DNA of 64,000 bases from Capitulum mitella (Eukaryota > Arthropoda > Thecostraca > Pollicipedomorpha > Pollicipedidae). The notes beneath the pieces were generated by a model, which was given only the letters and a program-made list of their open reading frames with translations, did no database searches and was not told the DNA's origin. This document shows, piece after piece, positions 23,926 to 36,100 of the stretch. Every line of letters begins with the position of its first letter. The stretch's first letter is position 1. Both the position numbers and the translations under genes were made by a program. The stretch spans positions 20,091,398-20,155,397 of the forward strand of contig CP099841.1 in the NCBI GenBank assembly GCA_030062745.1. The letters run 5' to 3'.

Positions 23926-25547
23926 CGATGTCTCATGAAGGAGGTAGGGTGGTGGTTATGTTTTTCATGTATACAGGTTTACATGCATGCATTGTATACT
24001 TCAACATGTCACTGTTACAACTTAATACAGATCAAAGCAGCCTGCTAGAACTCATCAAGCAAGTTGGTTTATTCATATTCCACAGTTTCCCTTTGAAATG
24101 TTTAGAGGACATGTGCAGATCTATGTGGAATACTTATATTTACTTGTCCAGCAGACCTCTGAGAAACCTCTCTGTTTGGGGCAGGCTCCCACTTGTCATC
24201 ACCACAGAAATTCATGTGGTTGGCAAGTCAAACTAATACTGAAAAACAGTGAAAAAAGATGCTAATGGAAAGGAATACATGCTGGCCAACATTCAAGACA
24301 TGCCCAAATGACAATTTTGGGCTATGTGATATGACTGCACCACCATAGCTGGTCCATCTATACAACAGTGTCTGCAAGACACATTAATGGATGCAGGCCC
24401 CCCAGTTCATGGTGAACCACTAAAACATAGGGATCATGAAATGGGGCACCATCAGAACCACAAATGGAGATGGATAGAAAGAGGCCTAGAAAGAGTTAGA
24501 CAAGGACACAGAGGTCCTAGAGATTGACTGCAAGGGACATATAAGGGGTGAGGGAGGGAGGAATGTGAACTGTAAAGCCAATAAAGCACCACAATGATAA
24601 TTTCTGAGGTCAGCTAGGTACATTGGGCTCAGCTGGCTACTCTTCTAATGACATTGCATGGTGGAATTGTATTGACATGAGTTTTTCCACATTGTTAGGT
24701 GGGAAAGGGTGAGAGGAAGAGGAGGAGCATTCAGAGAGAACATCCCATACAGGGAAATTGCCTTTTGTGTTTACTTCTCACTTGTGACTCCTTCCAAAAA
24801 GCATTTCTCACAGCATAGACTGTATAGATTTGATAATGAGCAAGGACATGTATTTTGCACTAAGACTTAATGCCATTTGAAAACAAAGTAATGTAGAAGT
24901 AGGAGACAGTATTGAAAGTTTTTTTGAGAGTATGACTAAAGCTTCATCAGTTTTAGGATTATTGCTGACCCTTCACATAGAGTTTTAACAGGAGGTGCAA
25001 CTAAGAGCTGGCTGACCCTGGGTATTTTAATTGTCTGACATTTTGTCTAGTCAAGGGTCTGCCATTGTCTGATTTGGGATCATCATCACCCCTAGATGAG
25101 TGTCAGAATGTGATGCATTTGTTGTAGGATGATAAAAAATTTTGTTTTCCTGTCACCATCTCCACCCGCTCCCCTAACTGGTAAATGACATTAATGCAAA
25201 GGATGTTTGTTTTTCATTGTGTATCCAAATTGGAGGAATTTTGAGATTTGAGTGATATGTTTTGGGATGGTCTGGTACATCATAAACCCTGCTGAATTAC
25301 TTAGGTCACAGTATTTCCTATTCTTTGAGGTCTGGTTGGCTTGATTTGCTGTGGGTTGGATTATGTTTTATATGGATGCACATGCATTATGATATTCTGC
25401 AGCATTTTATACTATCTTTATGTCATCATAGCTTTAAATCCATTCATTTTAAAAAGAAAGACATTCAGGAATATGGATAGGCTATTTAGACAGCACTTTG
25501 AACAATGTAATGAAAATCTGACTTGTAACTCAATACTTGTGTGGTTG
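23926..25547. other. CpG-depleted block
   Basis: Reading base by base I find one CpG (near 25166) in about 1620 bases. The flanks on both sides have CpG at ordinary or high density. GC content is moderate, so composition alone does not explain it. Cytosine methylation followed by deamination is the known cause of such loss, as in methylated gene bodies of invertebrates. Vertebrate-like foreign sequence is an alternative. Two frames are open, 23928-24236 and roughly 24330-24526 on the plus strand, without recognised domains. An AATAAA at 24579 could be a polyadenylation signal. No terminal repeats or target duplication were found at its edges. Confidence 0.75.
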
Positions 25548-25661
25548 TCATCCGTGCAGTGAGGTCCGTATAGGACGGCACTTCTCCGTCACTCTGCGTG
25601 GCTCTCATCCGTGCGGTGAGGTCGGTATAGGACGGCACTTCTCCGTCACTCTGCGGTTGCC
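25548..25661. repeat. Tandem duplication, 57-bp unit, two copies
   Basis: Positions 25548-25604 and 25605-25661 are near-identical (tcatccgtgc, gtgaggtc, ggacggcacttctccgtcac). The array marks the exact point where the CpG-poor block gives way to the GC-rich block. Confidence 0.95.
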
Positions 25662-27583
25662 TTTGGTGCAGTGGATTCGGTACTGCGCGGCTAGTCCCTC
25701 CTGGCTGTGGCTGCCAGAGTCTGCCGCCAGGAGGGATGTGGTTCAGTGGGCGAACAGTGGAGAGGGTGGTACGGACAGTTCGCCCCGGGCGGTCACGAGA
25801 CGTGCCCTGGAGGACGGGCATCGTGTGCTCCATCGTCTCGGTTCGGTGCGCTGCTGGGCGAGGAGAGTGGTTTTTTGCTCTCGTATCAGTCGAGTATACT
25901 GCGGGGAAAACGGAACTGTCCTGGGCCCACGGTGCGGTGGGAAGAACCGTACTTCGCCCTCGGGCCAATGCAGCCGACTGCAGCCCACGGGGTTGGCAGG
26001 CCTGTTCTCAGACCAGTCCCCGTCACGGTGGGAACTGAGGACTGGGGCAGGGCTTGCGGGCATTTCTTGGCTCTCGGGCCAGTCCGGTACACGGCGAGGA
26101 GGACAGGTTTCCGTTCTGCGGGGTCGGGCGCGCCGGCGCCGCCCTGTTGCGCGGTCGCCGGGGCACAGCTGCTACCGGTATCGGCTCGCGTCTGCTGGCG
26201 CGCGACGCCTCGACTCTGTTGGCTCTCACAGAGGTTGGCTGTCCGCAGCGCTCTGCTTTGAAGGCCCGAAAGTCGAGGTTTGTCCAGCGGTCAGCTGCTC
26301 TGGCAGCACGCGCGGCCAATGCGGCAGCCGGCGCGGCGGCAGGCGGCGGTGGTCCTCGTTGGGTCACGTTCGACCACCCGCCGCTGGGTAAACGGAGCCC
26401 GGGGGAGGGTTGCAGGGCCCGTCAGCCGGGACGGGGGCCTGCAGCAGACGGATCTGGAACACGGGCCGGGGTAACGAGACGACGCTCGCTGCTTTGTGCC
26501 GTCTGATGCCAGCTTGTGGACTTGCGGAGTGAGCAGCCCCAGACCAGATAAGTAACAGCCACGGTTTATTGTCGCCCCGTTGGTTGCTTTGCGAACATGG
26601 CCTCCCAATTAGGCACTGGTAGCGATGTGTGCTGCCTGTTTAGCCATGTGGAAAGATGCGCGCTGAAAGCCCTTTGTTGTCCAGTACGGAAGAATCCCTG
26701 CGCACGTGACCTCTGCCTCTGCCTCTGGCTGTCAGCACGGGATCGTCCTGCAGCGAGGGAAGGGGGCACTCTCAAACAATGGGCGTCAGCGGCCAGACAC
26801 AACGGCTGCCTCCGTCGGTTAGAGCGGTCATTGACCCCGCCTCGCGTGGCCGCCGGCGGCGGGCCGACCCCGCCTCCCACCGATCACGCGTCCGTCTGGC
26901 TGGACCGGCGCGGAGTGACAGGGACGTCCCTGTCCCGCCGGCTGTGCTGCGGTGAGGGGACTCGTGGGATGGGTCTGTCTTATCCCGGGACATTATTGAA
27001 ACAACGTTGCGTCTGGCTCGACGTCTGCGTGTTGGCTCGACGTCTGCGTGTCTGTGTGTTGTTTTGATAGTTGAGTTGATTGAGTTGAAATCGAAAGCAG
27101 ATGAGGAAAATATCCTGCCGAATTAATCAAACCAGTATGCATTCATACGGAACACTCGAAAGGAAGGTTCCTTGCATGTTTAGTAGAGTGGAGACCTTTG
27201 ACTGGATCAGGCTGGGAAATCTGTTTTTTGTTCTTGAAGTCGGAGTATAATTTTCGTTTTGGAGTACAAAATCTTACAAAAAATAATACTGGTTTAATTT
27301 CGCATTCTCAGTGTTAGTTGTGACATCATACCTGTTTCTTACTGAATGGAGGCAATCATTTATTTATTTATATACCTATTTTGCGTCGTGGGTCCATCCC
27401 CGATGCATAACCAAAGACAACAGGGGTGTCTTGGGTCCGAAGTCAAACACTGGGAACATGCACAATGGGTAAAACATACACACGTTCTCAGACACTTCAT
27501 TCGGAGCCTAGGCACAGACGGAGTCAACAGAAAAATGTTAGGCAATTAAAAAGGTAGTCACAGCCAATGGCAGAGGACGTGCT
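25662..27583. other. GC- and CpG-rich block, first part
   Basis: Up to about 27000 the sequence is CpG-rich and open in many frames on both strands, as expected from composition. Ala/Gly/Arg-rich translations carry no domain. After 27070 it falls back to AT-rich sequence. A promoter-associated CpG island or a GC-rich repeat are both possible; no transcript structure can be proven. Confidence 0.4.
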
Positions 27584-28770
27584 TCATGTCACTGTCGATG
27601 AAAAGCGTCGCTTCAGGACGCGCCTGAACTGTGCCACAGACATGCGGCAAATCCAGGCCGTAGCGCATTGTATTGGTCGGCCGCACGGTAGGCAAACTGC
27701 CTTTTTCCGACCGTGATGTCGCCGACAGAAGGCTGGCTGAGGAGGTGATCTTGCCGCGTGCTCCGCACGTGGTTGGGACGTTCTTGATTCGTGTAAACCC
27801 GACGGCTCGTGACTTGGGCTCACCTGTCGTGCGGATTTTGTGCAGAAATGTGAGGGTTTGATGGATGAACATGTGATGTCGGTCCTGCTAGCCCAGGCTT
27901 TCATGCACGCCGGCAGTGTTATTAGATTTCCGCTTTCCAGGGATAATTGTAGGGGCAAAGCTAATGATTTTTTGAACGACAGCCATGTTCCTGGCAGAAC
28001 TGTTGCCGTACACCGGTAGACAATAGCGGACGTGCGAGGAAACCAAGGCGGTCACGTGGTGGGCATGGAGCAAGTGGGCAGGTAGTGGCGGAGATAGGAG
28101 ATAGCAGACAGTACGCCAACACACCTCCAAGACAACTGAGCGACTTGCACAATCCAGGAGAGGTAACGGTCGAAAGTGATGCCGGGATTTTTGATTTGGT
28201 GCAGATGGCCAGTATTTTTTGGCGGAATTTCACAGTTAATGAGGGTAGGCTCCGCATGTTCTGTTTTGTGCCTAGAGGGAAGAGTTTAAATTTCGTCTCG
28301 TTCTTCCTCAGGCTGTTAGAACGAAAGTAGGCATCAAGTGGTGCTAGGCTTGTCTTTATGTCATTGATCAGTGCTGGGAAAACGAATTTTTCGGCCAGAG
28401 ACGAGAGCCTGGGGGTCGTTGGCGCGTTGTACAACAAAAGCGCCGGCGCCATGCAAGCTGAGGTTGGCAAAGGAGGTGAAGAGCAGGGGTCCCAAGGACG
28501 CACCCTGAAAGACTCCCCGGTTGACGGGTCGCGGATCAGAAATATGTGAACCTGAGAGGTAGACACTGCGTGGGCCAGATAAATACTTAGCAAACCAGGG
28601 GGTGTCAGTGCCAGTGAAGCTGCAGTTTTGTAAGGAACTTAGAATGATTGATGATATCGAGGCGTTTGTTCAGTTCAGTGAGGTAGAGCAAAGAAATTTT
28701 GCCCTCATCCATAGCAGGAAGCGCGCGGTCCGAGATGTCTAGCAGGGCTGTCTCAGTAGAGTGCTGGTGT
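27584..28770 (-). pseudogene. LINE reverse transcriptase 3' half, dead
   Basis: Read on the minus strand from 28770 downward, several shifted frames together match the RT thumb and C-terminus of a CR1/L2-like LINE. In order: STETALLDISDR and AMDEGKISLL, a KLQLH-WFAKYLSG block, SGSHI-DPRPVN, a degraded G-x-LGPLLF block, and AFVVQRANDP where FVVQYADDT is expected. Then NETKFKL, SALVSSHVRYCLPVYG, the VQKIISFA block, TGEPKS and FRRVLKRR near the end. The YADD catalytic motif is lost and there are at least four frameshifts. It is a different family from the LINE at 18545. The 5' half is absent, with sequence ending at a hairpin at 28771. Confidence 0.8.
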
Positions 28771-28800
28771 TAATCCTGCAAGCATTTGCTTGCAGGGTTA
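28771..28800. repeat. Hairpin next to LINE edge
   Basis: CCTGCAAGCA and TGCTTGCAGG flank TT. With the outer TAA/TTA and one G-T wobble the stem is 14 bp. It sits at the upstream limit of LINE homology and may be the end of another element. Confidence 0.85.
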
Positions 28801-28939
28801 GAGATTGTTAACATTGTTACAATGAAGGCTTCTAATGAGGCACAATATCAAGCTTTTGGAGTAAAAAAAATAAGTAATGGAACACACGTTTTTTGGTGTT
28901 CCTCAACAACAAAAAGCAACACCTTTTCCAACCCAGGAT

Positions 28940-28966
28940 CGCTGAATCCAATTACTGGATTCAGCG
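28940..28966. repeat. Hairpin, 11-bp perfect stem
   Basis: CGCTGAATCCA and its exact complement TGGATTCAGCG flank ATTAC. It lies about 140 bases from the hairpin at 28771. No matching function is known to me. Confidence 0.9.
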
Positions 28967-30424
28967 CAGAGAATGGCGTAACTTTTTTGAAACGCTTCAA
29001 GAAATAGCTCAACCAGAGGGGAAATTGCAAATGGTAAGGTTAGAAGGATGAATTTACATGTAAGGAAAAGTCAGGACGGAGCGTAATAGTGATTGGGATA
29101 CGGTGGGAACTTCCGCGAATATGAATTAGACCCAGGGTGGTGGAATTGCACCAGTTATCCAGATTGCTAGTGGTGTGATAGATCTGGTCTTCACATGATT
29201 TGGCCTCGAACACGGCCAGTCGCCATTTTTGATGTCTGAGCCTCAAATCGACGCGACCTCGGACGTGAGTGGATCGGTCTGTCCTCCGTGACTAGTAAGT
29301 ATTGGCTATGTGCGTCGTACGGTCGGCTTCCTTCACCATCTGTATATAATCGATATCTGCCGAGTGTCGCCTGGTGAGTCCCCGCGGCCGTGAGGAGGAC
29401 GGCGACCACAGGTGCGGCGGCTGTCCGTCGTTTCCGGCGTTTCTGCCGTGCGTCAGCGGCAGGGGGCCGCGTGCTCCGATGACGTGTAACACGAGCCTGA
29501 CGACTGCCGGCAGCTCGCCCGCGGCGCCGTGCTCTGTCCGAGGACAGGTGCTGCGGCGGAGCGGCGGCGATCGATAGCCGCAGACGGAGACAGGCCCGGC
29601 CGGCGTCTGCCAGGTCCGGTGTCGGCCCCTGCAGCTCAGCTGGCGCGTCAGGCTCTTGGGTCATTGTAATGGCGGAAGCCCGTCACTTAGAAGCCAAGTT
29701 TTTTTCCGTAATGCGACCAGTCATTCTGTCCTGTTTATTTCACGTACACCTCACCTTCCTGGTGGGTTATCGGTGCTCCTGTCGTACTGTCGTCACTCTT
29801 CTTTGGACACTTTATCTTGAGTAGGAGCAGTATTGTCCCATCTTCAGCTCTTATCGGTGTGGCACGCTAAGGTGAATCACCCGGAAACTTTCCTTATTGG
29901 TCTTATGTTGCGCAATGTTGCAGTTTTCGCTGCCTTTGACGTATTTGGCTGCATCGGTCTGGAGTTCGTTGACGCACGTAGTCCGCGTCCGTCGGCGAGC
30001 TCGCAGCGACAAAACTCGTCGGGCACTGGCCGTCCTTCGTGCACGGACCGGACCGGCCCGGTCCTGGTTTTCCTGTTGATTCCCGAGCTGTGTCCACCTG
30101 CGGGGGCCGGCCGCGGGACATCGGGCGAGCCGGACTGAACCAGTCCGGTCCTGAGCGGTCGCGGCAGATCGGTCCGGACGGTCCTAGTCCTCGCCGGCCA
30201 CTGGGGCAGACCAGGGTTACTGGTGAGCGCCCGACGTGATAGTCCGGCTCGCTGCGCTCTCGTCTTCCGCACGGCTGACTCTCGAGCGCGGCGGCGGGCT
30301 ATCGGATGGGACGTCATCAGGCGTATGATTTGTCCTCGCTCATCTGGCCAGTGTGTTCGGGTCCGTGAAATAGCTAGGGCCAGGGCTGCTTAGCACCCCG
30401 TCAGCGACGTCGCCGCGTCCGCGG
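28967..30424. other. GC-rich stretch without recognised gene
   Basis: AT-rich to about 29200, then CpG-rich with long frames on both strands that show only compositional bias. No tRNA, rRNA or transposase motif is seen. Confidence 0.4.
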
Positions 30425-30764
30425 CTCCTACCGCGGCCGTCTTCATCCCCTGCCGTCCTCATCCCATCACTGTCCTTCCGCTGCGGCCATCCGGCCACTT
30501 TGTTCTTCCTATGACCGCTGTCGTCTTGCTGCGTCCTCCCATCGCCGTCCTCCTCCCTTCGGTGTACTCCTGCTCCCGTCCTCTCGCCGCCTCCCTTCTC
30601 GCCTGGCCGTCCTCCTTCCACCTCCCTGCTCGCCTGGCCGTCCTCCCGCTGCCGTCGCGCTCCCATCTCCGCCGTCCTCCCGCCTCCGTTTTCAAACCAC
30701 CTCAGTCCTCCCGTGGCTGTCCTCCCACTCCCTTCCTGCCGCTGCCTGCCGTCCTCCGGCGTCC
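30425..30764. repeat. Pyrimidine-rich degenerate minisatellite
   Basis: The plus strand is strongly C/T-rich, with ccgtcctcc recurring. A 31-bp period is clear at 30598 and 30629, where ctcgcctggccgtcctcc repeats exactly. It encodes nothing recognisable and may reflect expansion of a polypyrimidine tract. Confidence 0.6.
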
Positions 30765-33091
30765 TTGGGGGTGTCGGTCTGTGTCCCAGTGGACGCGTTG
30801 GAAGCGGCACCACACGACGCTTCCGGGGCGGCCGCGTCCGCCGCCGCGCGATCGGTACCGTTCTCACGCGCACGGAAGCGGCGGCGCGGGGCGCGTGCCG
30901 CGGCCGCCGCGGCCGCCGCGGCGCGCTGCAGTGGCGGCCGAGCGGTCGGGCGGCGCGGACGGGTCGGCCGCCGGCGGAGCGGCGTCCCCAGTCGGCAGCA
31001 CGAGCCGGCCCAGCCGTCATGGTCGGAGCTGCAGGTGAGCCGGGCACGGGTGGCGCGGGAGCTGTCGGCTCAGAGGGATGGGTGGCGACCTGCTGCCGGC
31101 ATCGACAGTCTCTCGTGGCTCGCTGTGTCCTCCGAGAGGGTCTACCAGACCTTGCGAGCGGCGAGTCCCGGGAACGTTTGTATTTGTTCTGCTGCCGCTG
31201 CCGTGATTTAATGGGTCAGTCGTGTCCTGCGAGCTGCAGGTGGAAGATGTCTTTACATGTGTGGTTTTATTTGGTAAGGAATAGACTTGTGTTGATTTAC
31301 GCGCTGAGGCTCTTCCGGAGTCCACTGATCTGGTCGCGATTGTTGGTGGAAGGTCCATGTACTATCGACAGTGCGGTGTGAACGATGAGTGAAGTCAGTA
31401 AAATTGTCGTTATCTCCTGAATGCACTGGAGGCATCATTACATGGGATCTGTTGACGACATTGCTTGGGCATGACTTGCTCCAAGGGCCTCCTTTTTGTC
31501 CCCGTGGTGAATGCGGCATAGGACACCACGATCCATTATTGCCGCGTCTGCCATTTCTCCCTTCATCTTCATTTTTTGACGGAGTATCGTTCTTCACTGG
31601 GCTGAGGCAACCAAGTTGTTGTTGCCTACTGTACCCTCTTTTATCGAGAAACTGGCAGCGTTTGTGGTAATTTTTCATTCCGGGCGCCGGAGCCGGCGCC
31701 ACCGCACCGCCCAGCAGACCGGATATCGTCTGCCGGCCCGCCGAGCACGCCGGGCCTGGTACTGTCGTCCTCCTGTCAGACCTCCGCCGTGGTCTGGCTC
31801 CCTCCCGCGGGCTGGCGGGCGGGCGCCGTCCGCCGCCGTCGCGTGTCGCGTCACGCTGCCGTGACGTGACGGCGGCGCGGCTGTCGGGCCGTGACGCGGT
31901 CGCGTCGGCGGCCGCGGAGAAGAGCGCGGTGTCGCCGCTGCGTGACGGCCCGACGTGTCGGCCGGCGAACGGGACCGGCGCTGGCTCAGAGCCGTCACTA
32001 ACGGTGGCCCGGCCGGCAGCGGCCCGCAGACCGGAGGCGTCACGCGGGGGCTGAGGGCCCGTCCGGTCAGCCGGACACCAGCGACATCCGGTGCCGCCGT
32101 CAGGACCGGCCCGGTGGTGCAGCCGGTCGCGATTGCCATCTGATGGTCCCACATTTAAAGAGCCTGCCGGTGTCAGACAGCTGATGCCACCGGACGAGCG
32201 AAACTGCCCGAACTCGTCCGCTTTCGCCACGATTGCGGCGGCGTTCCGTCGCCGATTGGTATCTCTCGGACAGAGAGCCGGCAGCGCCGCACGACTGCGA
32301 ACCCCACAGCCGCGGCGGCGGGGCTGCAGAGGACCGCAGACGGCGCCGGCAGTGACCGCGCCTTGGCCCCGGAGCCGGCCGGCGCTGTCACGCTCTGATT
32401 TCCGGACGAGCGGAGCGGAGGCGGCCTGCGTGAGTCACGCACGCTGCACGCTTCACGCCGTGCGGGGCTCTTTGTCCGCCGCTCGGCGCCGCTGTTCTTT
32501 TCCGACTTCGGCGCCGCTCCGCCGGGGGTGAGTCAGATGGAGACGAGTCGCCGTGCCGGGCCGGGCAGGGGCCCTGTGCGGCACCGCCGAGCTCTCGGGC
32601 CTCTGCTGAGAGTGCTGCCGACCCGGCGTCCGTGCGGGCCGCGACGTCCTGCCGATAGTTCGGCAGGATGTCGGCTGGATGTCCTGTTGGTTGTTCAGAT
32701 CAGGCTGGATGGACGGCCGGTTGGTGTGCTCTGGATTGCTGTAGTCATGTCGGATGGAGGGCTGGCCGTTGCCCTGCTGATTGTTCGGGTCGGGTTGTGT
32801 GGGTCGTGGTGAGCGGGCGCGGGTAGGTGGACGGCTGGAATGGGTCGGTTGGTGTGTACCACTCAGCCGCTTCAGCTGGGCCGGATCAGGTCATCGAACG
32901 CCGCGTGAAGGCGGTAACGCTCTCTCCATCTTCGCTCCTGGGCCCGTGTTTTTCGGCGTGGTGGCCCGGTGAATGGGAGCAGAGGGTCCGCTTATGATGC
33001 ATTAGACGGCTCCCTGCGCCGGTCCGGATGGCTCTCGGTCCTCGGGTCATGCAATCCGTTCGGTCCAGATCAAAACACTGGCGCGGCAGCC
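30765..33091. other. CpG-island-like region, possible first exon
   Basis: Very GC-rich with dense CpG. At 31019 an ATG in a fair start context is followed, after 16 coding bases, by CAG and GTGAGC, a strong splice-donor match (intron from 31035). A frame without an ATG also runs in phase into this donor and encodes an Arg-rich and Ala-rich segment. This would suit a CpG-island promoter with a short first coding exon, but no TATA box, downstream exon or homology supports it. Other long frames here are compositional. Confidence 0.25.

Positions 33092-33186
<95 letters not shown>
33092..33186. repeat. (CT)n microsatellite, about 95 bases
   Basis: An uninterrupted CT run on the plus strand lies inside the GC-rich block. 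In other arthropods such GAGA-type tracts can sit in promoters, but nothing here shows that role. Confidence 0.97.
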
Positions 33187-33188
<2 letters not shown>

Positions 33189-36100
33189 CGAGGAGACGGC
33201 CGCCGGCGGCAGCTGCAGACGGGGCGCGGCCGGAGCGGGGGGCGGCCGCCCCGGGACGCCGGGCCGGGATTGCTGGGAAGCTGACCCAGATGGCGTCCGC
33301 TCCTCTGGAGACCTGCCACCGGCCCGGCCGGCGCCCGGCCGATCCTTGGCGCCGTCCGCCGCCGGCCGCTGCCTGGGTGTCGCTGAGCCACTCCTGCCGC
33401 CGCCTGTTGTCGGGCTGAGCTGACGCTGGACGGCCGTCGGGGGGGGGGGGTCTGGGCGGCCCACGTGCCGACCGCCGAGCCCGACGGACCGGTAGCTGCC
33501 GTCCGCTGGTCCACGGCAGGTCCGGACTGTCTGTGTTTCAATGACGGCTATTCTTTTTGTGGTGGGTGCGTGTGTGGACAGTTGTGACAGGCCGACAGAC
33601 AGTCTTCGGTACGTCCGGGCCGTCTGTGTTTGGGAAGCGGCTGTTTTTCTGGTGGGTAATGACAGTTCGGCTGCGTCATTGCTGTGTCAGTTGTGACGTG
33701 TGACCAGAGGCGTTACCACGCGCTGTGACCAGTTGTTTAGGTAATCGGCCACCATGGATTTCAACAATACGTGAAAGGCCGCTAGCTTAGGGCATGGCGG
33801 ATGAAGGTCTGCCACCGTTTTCGTAAGTCATTTAAACTCGATTTAATTCCTCCATATCAAAGCAGGTGACGCCTGCCGGTATATTTTGTCTTTCAACTCC
33901 TTTCACGTGAAGTCAGTTTTAGTAGGTTATGGCAGTGTTGACGTAAAGCGCAACGCCATGATCATTGTGCCCAATTCTGAGGTAGTTTTGGAATTAGCAT
34001 GATTGCTGTTATTTGTTTTATTTTCAATCTCCATATTTCGAGATCTAGTTGCGATGTCATTTCCAGTGGAACCGTGTGCAACGTGCATACAAAGGCGCTA
34101 AATGCAAACGCGGAATTGTTGCAGTGTCATTGGCGAAGACACTGCACCTGGATATCTATATGGACGTCGTAGAATAGTTTTACTTACGCGCACATCAAAA
34201 TGCGTATCAGGCGACACTTTCCAGAGCGGGATGTCATTAGAGATCATTTATTATGTCCAGGTCATTTGAACCACTCTGGTTGTCTTAGTTTGTCGGGCTA
34301 TTCATTTTGCTAGGTCCATGTCTGAGGTCTGAAATCGGTCACCTGGACACTGGAGCGAAGCGAGGCTCATGGACCTCGCTTTGCCCCAGTTACGGCCGCT
34401 GCTGGGGCCGTTCACGTCGTGGAACCGCTGCCCCAGTGACTGCGGCCGACCCTGAGGGTCTCCTGCGTCCGGAACGCGGCGCCTGCGCTCCGTGACGCGC
34501 CGGAAACGGTGCGTGTCCTGTAATTGGACCAGTTTGGGAGCCTTCCGGGAAGTTAAGCGGCGTTTACAATCAGGCAGTGTTACACGACACGGAGGTCATT
34601 CTGGGCTTGACTTGCTGAAAGCCACCCGGCGTAGAGGTCGTTAGGGCAAGGGTTTGCATTCAGAGATCTAATTCACCTTTGTCTTTTTCTTTCACGAGGC
34701 CCTTTATCAATAGCAGAATCGACCTTCTCCGAGCATAAATAACACAGTTTATTGTGTGTGAAGTTGTGCTCGTCAGCAGACCAAAACATCTGTTTTAATG
34801 ACAAGGACGCAGCCACACGCCATTGTTAAATGATGAGGGCACGGGTTTGGTTTTTTATGTGAAGGTTAACTTGGAATATCATTTCTGTGTAATTGCACGG
34901 TGGCGTTATTATTAAGAATATCGTTTCTATGTAATTCCACAATTCTCGGAGGCGATGGCGCATAAGATCCGGAGGGACTTGCGGCTTTGTTTCCTTCCGC
35001 TTGATAGCTGCGAGCCTGTTCGACAAGCCGTTCGGCGATTTCTGGGGAGCGCGATGTGTCGTCCGGCCATCGCGGTCGGCGCATCCTGGCCACGCAGTTC
35101 GCCGCAACCACGGCTGCTCTCTGCAGCAGGCTCGAGGCCACCGCGGCACCCACGCGTGACTCGTAACCCCCGCCCGTTGTCGGCGGCCGGCGCCCGTGCC
35201 CCGGGGCGCTCTGCCGACCTTGGCTCGGCGTCGGCGCCGCTTCCAGCCTTGGGGCGCGGTCAGCGGCGCGGCGGGGCGGCTCGGCGCGCCCGGTTCCGGC
35301 TGGCGGCGGCGGCCCGCGGAGCGCGCTCTGGACCGGACGCCCGCGCCGCCGCCGCCGCCGCCGCCCCGTCGCTCGGCTGCTGTTTACTCCGGACCGATGC
35401 ACGTACCGCCGTCGGCGGCGAGCTGGCGGACGGCTCTCCTTGCCGTGGCCGGTGTTTCGCCGCGGCCGGCCGGCGCCGTCCGGCCGCCGGGCGCGGCCCT
35501 CTGGCGGCCGGCGTGCGTGTGCGGTGACCGCGGCCGGCCAGCTGTGGTCAGTCGCGCAGCTGCGCGCGGCGCCGGCCGCCGGCGGAGCGGCGCGCGCCGG
35601 CAGCCATTGATCCCGGCCGTCAGCTGTCGCCGCTGACCTGGGCCGGTGACCCGGCGGCGAGGGGGTCACAGAGGGGGCTCGCCGGCGCCCGGGGACAGCC
35701 TGCCGCTCTGCACGCTGCCTGTGCTGTTGACTGCTGGGCGTTGTATGGTAGCGCTCCATATAAGGAATGACAGTCTTGCTAACGCCTGCCGCAGGCTTGG
35801 ACGGGTTGGTTGACTCATCCAAGATTGGCACATGCCTTACGAATCAGTCACGATGTGGATTAGTTTCGAGACGTAATCGCCGAAACTGGTTTGTGTCACG
35901 CCACCTTGAGTGGAGCCCGGTTGATGCACCTGTCAGTGTTCGTCGGAATCCTGTGCCTTTAGGTTTTTGTTCGTCCCGGGAAATTGTTTCGGAGTCTCCG
36001 CATATAAGGGCATGCATGCATGGTTACAACTTATTGTCGACGGTTGCCCGGGCTTTCAGACGACGCTGCTGGGAAACGTCAACAGGCCTGTTATCTAATG

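Noticed and set aside
25537..26506. Several overlapping open frames of 100-284 codons in the GC-rich block
   Set aside because: All six frames are open together because stop codons are rare at this composition; no domain or consistent start is seen.
30340..31381. Long frames on both strands, up to 235 codons
   Set aside because: Low-complexity Arg, Pro, Ala and Gly translations of a pyrimidine-rich repeat and a CpG-rich tract; strands mirror each other.
33028..33541. Ser/Leu-rich and Arg/Glu-rich frames
   Set aside because: Translation of the CT microsatellite.
34866..35831. 321-codon minus-strand frame
   Set aside because: Arg/Ala/Pro-rich compositional frame overlapping equally long plus-strand frames; no motif.
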